Source: Hsuehochloa calcarea (Eukaryota; Streptophyta; Magnoliopsida; Poales; Poaceae). From it: a stretch of DNA of 64,000 bases. Positions 25,701 to 34,700 of this stretch are shown piece after piece. The number at the start of each line of letters is the position of its first letter. The stretch's first letter is position 1. Location: NCBI GenBank assembly GCA_036346395.1, contig CM070611.1, positions 22,826,473 to 22,890,472 on the forward strand. The letters run 5' to 3'. The notes beneath the pieces were generated by a model that searched no databases, was not told the DNA's origin, and saw only the letters and a list, made by a program, of their open reading frames with translations. The position numbers and the translations under genes were made by a program.

Positions 25701-28700
25701 AAATAAACAAAATGATTTGTGTGATCAAGGTCATCGACTAAGTCGATAACCGCCCAATTCTACCGGTAGCTAAGCATTTCTAAGCATGACATCGCAAAGA
25801 CAAGAAAAGAGCATAATTAAATCAGGGCTCTAATTCACCAAATGATGATAATAACTTATGGTTGTGGCGAGGATAACATTTTAATGGCAACAATGCATTA
25901 GGAATAGCTACCTCTAAACAGAGCAAAATTAATTGGACACAAAAGCAATGCATACATATAGTTTGTAAACAAGATATTAGACTTTGAAAGTAATGGGACA
26001 TTTATGATCAAATATCTTGCCTTCTTTGAAGCTCATTGTTTTGTCTGCAGAGGATCACTCTCGATATTATCAATATTGTCGCAACCTATCGAAAGAACCA
26101 ACAAGAACCAATAAGGCGAGAAACATCCAAAAAAATGCAACAGCAAAACTCAGCAAAAAGTTCTCAAATTTTTACAGTAGAAAGAACATAATTTTTATGA
26201 ACTAAAGCAACAAGAACCAATTGATTTGGATTCTCAATGCAAAAGTTATGGCCAAAACAATTTGATCGGCGGAAAAGGAAAAACATCACTATTCACCTAA
26301 GCAAAGATTTTAGTGAAATTTTTTTAGAACGACACAGCTACTGAAATTTTTATGATAAATCAAGCACCTCATAAGATGAACAGCCCCACTGGATTCATCT
26401 CATTTGGAGCTTGCAATAATTAGTTATGAGTTTTCTAAGTTATACTATTTTTCTGTTGTAAAGATAATCAGTTTAAAGCTTACTTTCAAAATAAATCTTT
26501 TCTACTACTGCGATAAATGAGCAACCTATCTTGGAAATAAGTTTACTAAGAATGAAAAATAATGGCTTTGGTTTTATCATTTTTGAATTCTAGAAAAATA
26601 CTTATGAATTTTGGAAGATAAAACTATTTTTGGTTGGTAAATAACTCTACCCGAGAAATACAACTCGGATAAGCGGCGTGGACAATTCGGGCGAAGATCC
26701 AAAACAAGCGGCCCAAACACAAAGCAACGAGAACTTCGCGCGAACCCTAAACATCGGCCGTTGGATGAAAGATGAGCGAACGGATGCCAAGGATGTCCGT
26801 GGTCGAGCGTTCACACGTCGTGAACCGTTGATCTTGGATCCAACGGTCCACGCGGATCGAACCGTTCGGACGGTCCGAACGTTCATCGGATCTGGACCGT
26901 TGATCGAAAATCGGACGGCCACGCGCGATGAATTAGCGCGCGCGTCCGATCACGGCCACAAGAATCCGAGCGATTGATCTAAAATCCTACGGCTCAAACT
27001 CAACGATAGCCAAAAGCTCTCTATTTTTCGCCCGACAACGATGATCGACAAAAAGAACAGAGGCAAAGCCCGACGATGCGTCGGCGACTCAAGCAAAAAT
27101 AGCGAAATCTAAAGCTACTACGATGATCGCAATAGCATGGAGTACCTACTGAAGCAAGGAATTGGACAGATATGGACTTACCGGAGCTGGAGAAGACAAC
27201 AACCAACTTTCGGCCGAAAGAGGGGAAAACCAAATTGCTAAGATTCCTGCGGCCAAATGTGAAATTGATTGAGGGCTAATGCGCCTGAGAGATGGGAGTA
27301 AGCGTGAGGAGCAAGGAATTTGAAAATGGTGCACTTACGAGCTAAAGAAGAAGATCACCCTTTGGTGAAAGGGGAAAGCAGAAATTGTGCTCTCACGCCA
27401 AAAGAAAAATCGACAGAGGTTAATACTTTTCGAGAGGCTAAGCAAGCGAGGAAGCGGCGAGTTGGATGAGAGGGCCAAGAACACCACTTTCACCAAAGAA
27501 CTTGAAGCTTCAACAATGGCGCCGAGAGCAATATTTCACCAAGGAGCTCACTCGATTGCACTAGAAGTGATCTTTGAAGCTCAAAGGTGTTCAAAGAATG
27601 CTAAGGAAGCCTCGGAGGAGTTTTATAGCCGAAGGAGCAAGAGAACAACGGCATAAAAAATTGGCGATGCCTTGTCTTTGAGGTTGGCCGAGGCGACAGG
27701 CGAGTGCAGCGATGGAGGCAGCGACTATGGAGGCGACCGGACGGGAGCAATAAATGCAGAAGAGCCGTTGGCCGAAAGCTTGAGGTGACAATGCTCTGCC
27801 GAAGTGTACTGTGCACGCCACCTACCGTTGACTACGGCGCGGCGAAGGAGGAAGACGATAGCCGACAACCGTTGGATTCAATCGGACGGCTGAAATAGAT
27901 CGGTTCGATTATAACGATTCAAACGCTCACTTAATCCTGGACCGTTGATTTGGATCCTACGGTTCACGTTGCGCGAGGCGTTCGGATGGTCGAACGTTCA
28001 CGCGATCGCGGCCGTTGATTTAGAATCCAACGGTTCAAATGGATCGGCGCTCGGATGGTCCGAACGTTCACGCGATCGTGGGCGTTTGATGCCGATCCAA
28101 CGACTCACAACACTCGCGCCCGAACGGCCGAGGCGGTGCATTTAGTTGGTGAACCAAATCAAGTGGCTCGAGCGAGTCGATCCGAACCCAGGAGCAGTGG
28201 AAAAGGTTAGGGTTTGAATTTGAATAAGCGATTTTGGAGGAATTATTTAGGGTAGCAAACAAACTCCAAAATTTATGAAATTTTAACTGGAGATTGCTAA
28301 CAGTGGGAGGAACCTTATATAAAATTTTCAGAGACTTTTATGCACTGCATTTTTCTCTAAAAATTCCAGAAGGCTATTTTAGGAGTTTGACTAATGTTTG
28401 ACTTGTCTCAAAATTATCAAATAATTTCTGAAAATTATGAAATAATTACGAGGTGTTAAACATCACTCCTAGGTCCAATGAAAATTATTTTCAGGGGTTG
28501 GGCACCAGATTTTCATTGAGGAGATTTATGACTTGAATTTAATTGGGGAAATTTTGAGTTTTAATTTCCACCAATTAAAGGAAAGAGGTTTCAAAAACTG
28601 TAACAACACATGAGGCAACAAAAGTTTTAATTTATCCTCATTTTTATTACATTTGAAACACAAACCCAATTTGGGATGTTACACAAACTGACTGAGCACA

Positions 28701-31700
28701 TGAACAGAATGAGCAATGTCAGGATGTTTTACTTCAAGGTAGACAAGACTCCCAACAATATGACGATAACGAGAAGGATCTTCAAGCAAAGTGCCATTAG
28801 TAGGACGAAGCTGAAGATGAAGCTCCATAGGAGTAGCAGCTGTCCGACTGTCAGTGAGTCCAGAACGAGCAAGTATGTCCTGAATATAGCGCTGCTGAGA
28901 TAGATAGTAGTCATCATCTGTGTGAGTAAACTCAATCCCCAGAAAATAATGTAGAGGACGCAAATCCGACATCAAAAACTGCTCACTGAGCCGTTGCTTA
29001 ACAAAAGCAATATACTCCTTGTCATCTCCAGTAATCAGTATGTCATCAACATAGAGTAAAAGCATAGTACGACCACGTGGAGATGTATGAATAAATAATG
29101 CTGGATCATGATTACTCGGGGAGAAACCGGCAGCTAACGCAACTAAACTAAACTTCTCAAACCAAGCACGAGGAGCCTGTTTGAGGCCATAAAGAGCACG
29201 ACGAAGGCAACATGACCAGCAGGAGCCATTACACCCTGAGGTGGGACTATATAGACCTCTTCTTGCAAATCACCATGAAGAAAGGCATTCTTCACATCCA
29301 TCTGAGAGATAGTCTAAGAGCGAATAGCAGCCACAACAACAAGAGTGAACCGTTACCATATGAGCAACAGGAGCAAATGTCTCATCATAATCACGACCAT
29401 GTGCCTGCTGAAAACCACAAGCAACTAGTCGAGCCTTGTACCTCTCAATAGAACCGTCAGACTTGGTCTTAACTTTAAAAACCCACTTGCAAGTAATAGG
29501 AACAGTATGAGCAGGCAAAGAAACAAGATCCCATGTGCGAGTACGATCCAAAGTAGCCAACTCCTCAGCCATGGCTAACTGCCACTCGGGATGAACAACA
29601 GCATCCCGATAAGTGTGAGGCTCAGCCACAACAGCAGTAGAGAGAAAACCATATCTGTCGGGAGCAGCAATAGTAGTACGATCACGAAGCTCATACCGAG
29701 ATGACGGTTTTGGTGAAGGATCATCAGAAGGAGTACCATCAGTACTAGCCATGCCATCAGGTGAGGAAATAGTAGAAGGCTGAGTATCAGGAGGAACCCT
29801 AGACCGACGAGTATAGTGAAGAGGAAACGGTGTTCGGACGAAGGATGGAGAAGAGGACTCAAGAAAAAAGGTGTATCATAAGAAACAATGGGTGGAAGAT
29901 AAAGAAAAGAGAGAGACTTAGCGGGAGAGGAGGACCGAGTGACAGAAGAGTAAAAGTAGGGATGATCCTCAACAAAGGAAACATGACGAGAAATGCGCAT
30001 ACGCCGAGTAGAGGGATCATAACAACGATAGCCCTTATGCTCAAGGCTATATCCAAGAAAAGTACACTCAACTGACTGAGTTGTTAACTTCATGCGCTCA
30101 CGAGGCGGAAGCAAAACATAGCAGGTACAACCAAAAACCCGAAGATGATCATACCGTGGGGGAGTGGAAAACAAGAGCTCTCTAGGACACTTTCCCTGAA
30201 GGCAAGAAGATGGCTGCATATTAATGAGATATACAGATGTAGAAACCGCATCAGCCCAAAAATATCGCGGAACATGAGATGCAAGTAAAAGAGTACGCGC
30301 AGTCCAGTCTCAATAAGATGACGGTGTTTACGTTCAGCAACACCATTCTGAGCATGGGAACCAGGACAGGAAAGTTGAGGAAGGGTTCCCTCAATGGAGA
30401 GAAATTGACGAAAAGTATGCGACAAGTACTCCCCCCCTGAGTCAGAACGAAAGGCCTGAATAGGAGTGGAAAACTGAGTGTGAACCATACAGGCGAAAGA
30501 CTGATAAATGGACAAGAGTTGAGAACGATGTTTCATAAAATAAATCCAAGTATATCGAGAATAGTCGTCAATAAAGATGACATAATAGATATGGCCACCT
30601 TTGGAAGCAAAAGGAGCAGGACCCCAAACATCAGAATGAACTAACTCAAAAGGACGACTAGACCGAGATGTACTAGTAGGATATAGGAGTTGTAACTGTT
30701 TACCAAGCTTACAACCCTTACAATCATAACTAGTGTCGATAATGACACGACCTAGGACACCCTGACGTGCTAATTTAGAAAGACGAGATCCACACAAATG
30801 ACCAAGGTGATGATGCCACTAAGGAAAATTAACAGAGGTTGATGCAATAATTAAAAATGCATGAGCGGAGGAAGAAGGAAGACTCGGACGATGGCCAGTA
30901 CCAACAAGAGCTCCTGTCCAACGATCCTGCACATAGCAAGTAGAGTCATCAAACCCAACAAAGTAGTGCATGTCAGCAAGCTGACCAACAGACATAAGGT
31001 TCATAGAAAGCTGATGTACAAATGACACATCAGGAACAGTAAAATGAGAAGTAGAGAGTGCCACGATGGTGGTGAACATGAGGTACCATTAGCTGTCTGT
31101 ACACAGGAACCATCCATAACAGGTCGACATGATGCAAGATGAGACTTATCCGATGTCATATGAAAAGAAGCTCCAGAGTCCAAAACCCATGGAAGATTAG
31201 TACCTGACATGGAAGAGGAGGCCACAGCAAGACTGGCAGAACCACTAGGAGGGGCATCAGATGAAGACTGCTGATGAGCTTGCGTCTGAAGAGCCTGAAG
31301 CTGTGACTGAAGCTGACCCAACTGTGTGACAAAATCAGAGTCCCCAACAGATACAGGAGTAGTGGCAGCAACCACACCACGACGACGGCGGTGAGATGCA
31401 GGTCGCAACTCTGGATGGAGTCGAGAGCACCTCGGAACAAGATGTCCAGGCTTCTTGTAGTGAGAGCATAAAGTCTGGTTGGATGTAGTATCAAGAAGTG
31501 AACTAGGCTGATAGACCTCCTGACGAGGCACTGCAAGAACAGACTGAGGTAATGTCGATCCGAAAGACAAAGAGTGAAGTCGAGTCTCCTCAGCAATCAA
31601 CGCAGCAAGGGCCTCCTCCATGGATGGAAGAATAACACGTCCCAGTAGTTGAGCTCGAATAGACTCATACTCTGGGCGAAGACGCATAACAAAAGTGAAC

Positions 31701-34700
31701 ATCAGATTCTGTGCATCATGACCCTCTTTACCTACACAGCCAGTACATCTAGCACAGGAAGGGGGAACCATGGAGATCAGCTGTCGTGAAATACGAATAA
31801 AAGAACTGTAGTACTCCTCAATGGGCATCTCCTGTTGACGTAGATCATGAAGAGTTTGTAGAAGAGAAAATTGACGCGCTGCACTGGCCTGCTCATAGCG
31901 CTGCTGAAGATAGTCCCACATCTTGCGAGAACTTGGAAGATCAATGAAATCCATCCTAATTGAAATTTCAGCACTATGACATAAGATACCCATAACGCGA
32001 TCATCAGCATTGTGCCATGCAGTAGCCTCCCTCGCATCAGTCTTCTCAGTCGGAGGCTCCGCTGTAATATATGAAAGAAAACCGATAGACCGAAGAAGCA
32101 TGCAAACAGATGACGACCACTCACGATAATTCTGACTATCTAGTTTGATATCTGAGGCCAAAAGAGTACCTCCCATACCGAGAGAAGCAGAAGCGCCAAA
32201 AGTTATTTTACCAATAAATCACCTTTACCAACAACCGAGCAATCAGACTAAGGCAGTCACTGCATGCACCAAACAACCGACGGACCGAGGCACAACGACC
32301 GAACCGAGGCGAGCAACTGGGACTTAAATCACCGAGTCATGCGACCAACCAGACCGAGACGACCAGACCGAGGAGCATCGACCGGTCCCTTCCCCTCACT
32401 GAGTCCCTTCTCCTCACCGAGCGACCGATCCCCTTCTCCTCGCTTCTCTTCGTTCACCGAGCGTGCAGAGGAGGTGGCGTGCGCGAGGACGAACGCCCCG
32501 CTGGTCCAGAGGAGGTGACGGAGACGAGCTCGTGCCGGCGGCGGTGAAGACAAGCTCGTGCGCCATCGGGCAAGGAGGCGGCGTTGGTGCGGCGTCGGTC
32601 GAGGAAAGGATCCCGCCGGATCTCGGCGACCGATGATGGATTGTGACGGAGACGAGCTCGTGCCGGCGGCGGTGAAGACAAGCTCGTGCGCCGTCAGGCG
32701 AGGAAGCGGCGTCGGTCGAGCGAAGAATCCCGCCGGATCTCGGCGATGCGACCGGTGATGGAGGCCAGCGCAATCCACGAGTCCAGGCCGATGGCGCGTT
32801 GAGATGAAACAAGACCGCGCCGGCTTACCGCAACGGAGAAGATGGCGGAAGCGGAAGGTGGAAGACGGCGGTATGCTCTGATACCATGATATGATTTAAC
32901 CTTTTATCTATATTAGATGAATACACAAAGGTATAAATAGTAGTAGTACAAAACCCTAAAGCCAATGGGCCTAATGGGCCTACATATACATAACATATAC
33001 ATAACTGGCTCGTCTATCTGCATAGCTTGCATTACGTTGACCTAGTGCTTGTCTCTCCTCGGGTGGTAAACTTTGCTTGGCTACTATTCGGCGGGCATTC
33101 CTCTCTTGCCTCTCCTCGAGTGCTGCACTTTGTCTACGTGCTCTTTGGCTGTCAATGATTGCTTGTCTCTTCTCTAGTGTCAAATTTTGCCTACACACTC
33201 TTTGGCAGTCATTGATTGCTTGTCTATGCTCTGGTGTTAAATTTTGCCAGCGTGCTCTATCACGGTCTCGTCGTGCTTGCTGTTGTTCAGGTGTAAGGTT
33301 TGCATTCCTAGCATTTTGTTGGTCGCGCCTTGCTCGTGCGTAAGAACTGATACACGACGGCACTTTGTTCCTAAACGACCCAAATAAGAGTTATATAGAC
33401 GTTCAAATAATTCATATTCATTTTATATAACCATGATAGTTATGTAGAGTCGTTACCCAACAAGCCTTCTCCATGTTCGAACAACACATCTTCTGAGTGT
33501 GCTTTGTGATGGAAATGCCATAGCCGGTTGTGTGGGTAAATCTTCGTGATCCGAACATGTGTAACCCAGATTTGTGATATTGGATGGCTCACATATAACG
33601 ATACCTGTAGGGATACGTGGCACATCAATGGGTCGACATTTTTTTTGGCACATTTGGTTCACCCACAACTGTTACAATACATATTCAAAATGGCAGTGTG
33701 AATGAATTTATATTAGATTACGGATGCTAATCTTATAAGATTTCAACAGGTAACTTTGGCAAAATAACGATCTTCTTTTCCTTTCGATGAGTGTTGACTT
33801 GGAAACTGCGATATTTTCTAGAAGCTTCTAGATGTAACAAAATAACGAAATAAACATCTCCTTGTGAATAGACAACATAATTTGTAATCCAAATTATCAA
33901 TATTGAAAGAGCATGAATGGGTGTGAGGGGGATGGGAAGGGGAAGGATGGATAGCAAAAGCTTGTCAATTTTTGTGTGTACTAAAGATTCAGCAAACAAA
34001 ATAGATGAGAGAATAAGCACAGGGGACTTGCAAAAATCACCGCACAATAAGGAAGCAGTTTTCGTTTAGAACAGTTGAAGAAAATATTATGATGATATGC
34101 CACAAATTTGAGAAGCTAATACAGATAAAAGCAGTGATGCAAAAAATTTCTTCACATTAGCGGTTAGAATTTGCAATCAAGCACAACGTAGTTGACTGAA
34201 ATAGACAAACTCAACCAATTATGGAGTATGCTTAGCAACTTCGCACCTAATTAATTCTTTGATTTTAATATTCAAGGAAATGGTACAGCAAAAACTATGA
34301 AGACAAGATCAAGATGAAAGTTAACCGATAAAGTAACTTAATAAGTCTGAAGTTGGCTCGACTAATAAAATGTAGGAACACAATCTTACGAGGGAACACC
34401 CAGAAACCTGATACCACCTATCAAGAAGATATCTAAACAATTACATCTGATAATTATCCGATAGGGTATTACATGAACCCACCTGAAAATGTAGGATAGT
34501 CGACTTTACTGATTTGGTATTTTGTCTGAATTCATAATACATTCCACCTTTCTCAGTTGATTTGTATTCCTATTTTAAGACTAGTGTCAACTGTTAACCA
34601 CATGCAGACAGAAAAATTTGCATGAACTGAACTTTGTAAAAGACACACCTTTGCTGCTGCTTCTCTAGAATTAGGCATATTCTCATAATTTTTTTACTGC

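Larger units (their letters stand above)
16785..28683 (-). mobile_element. Gypsy A: Ty3/Gypsy retrotransposon inserted in Copia B
   Basis: Eleven point nine kb on the minus strand. Ends are TG (16785) and CA (28683). The 5-bp target caaac is duplicated at 16780-16784 and 28684-28688, so both termini are original. The 5' LTR (24326-28683) is 4358 bp. The 3' LTR is truncated on its inner side (16785-19410, 2626 bp). The domain order gag-protease-RT-RNase H-integrase defines Gypsy. Long LTRs and an H2C2 integrase suggest the Tekay/Del chromovirus group, but the chromodomain region is deleted, so that is inference. Confidence 0.93.
16070..32995 (-). mobile_element. Copia B: Ty1/Copia retrotransposon, split by Gypsy A
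   Basis: Minus-strand element of about 5.0 kb once Gypsy A (16785-28683) and its duplicated 5-bp target are removed. It has two about 110-bp LTRs (16070-16179 and 32887-32995). A TGGTATCAGAGC primer site (complement at 32875-32886) adjoins the 5' LTR and a GAAAGGGGG purine tract adjoins the 3' LTR (about 16180-16190). gag, protease, integrase, RT and RNase H are all recognisable. No matching target duplication was found at its outer ends. Confidence 0.9.

Noticed and set aside
32144..32880. Plus-strand and alternative minus-strand frames rich in R, P and S
   Set aside because: GC-rich Copia B leader between LTR and gag, including an internal duplication of about 128 bp (near 32515 and 32644). 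No domain is seen.
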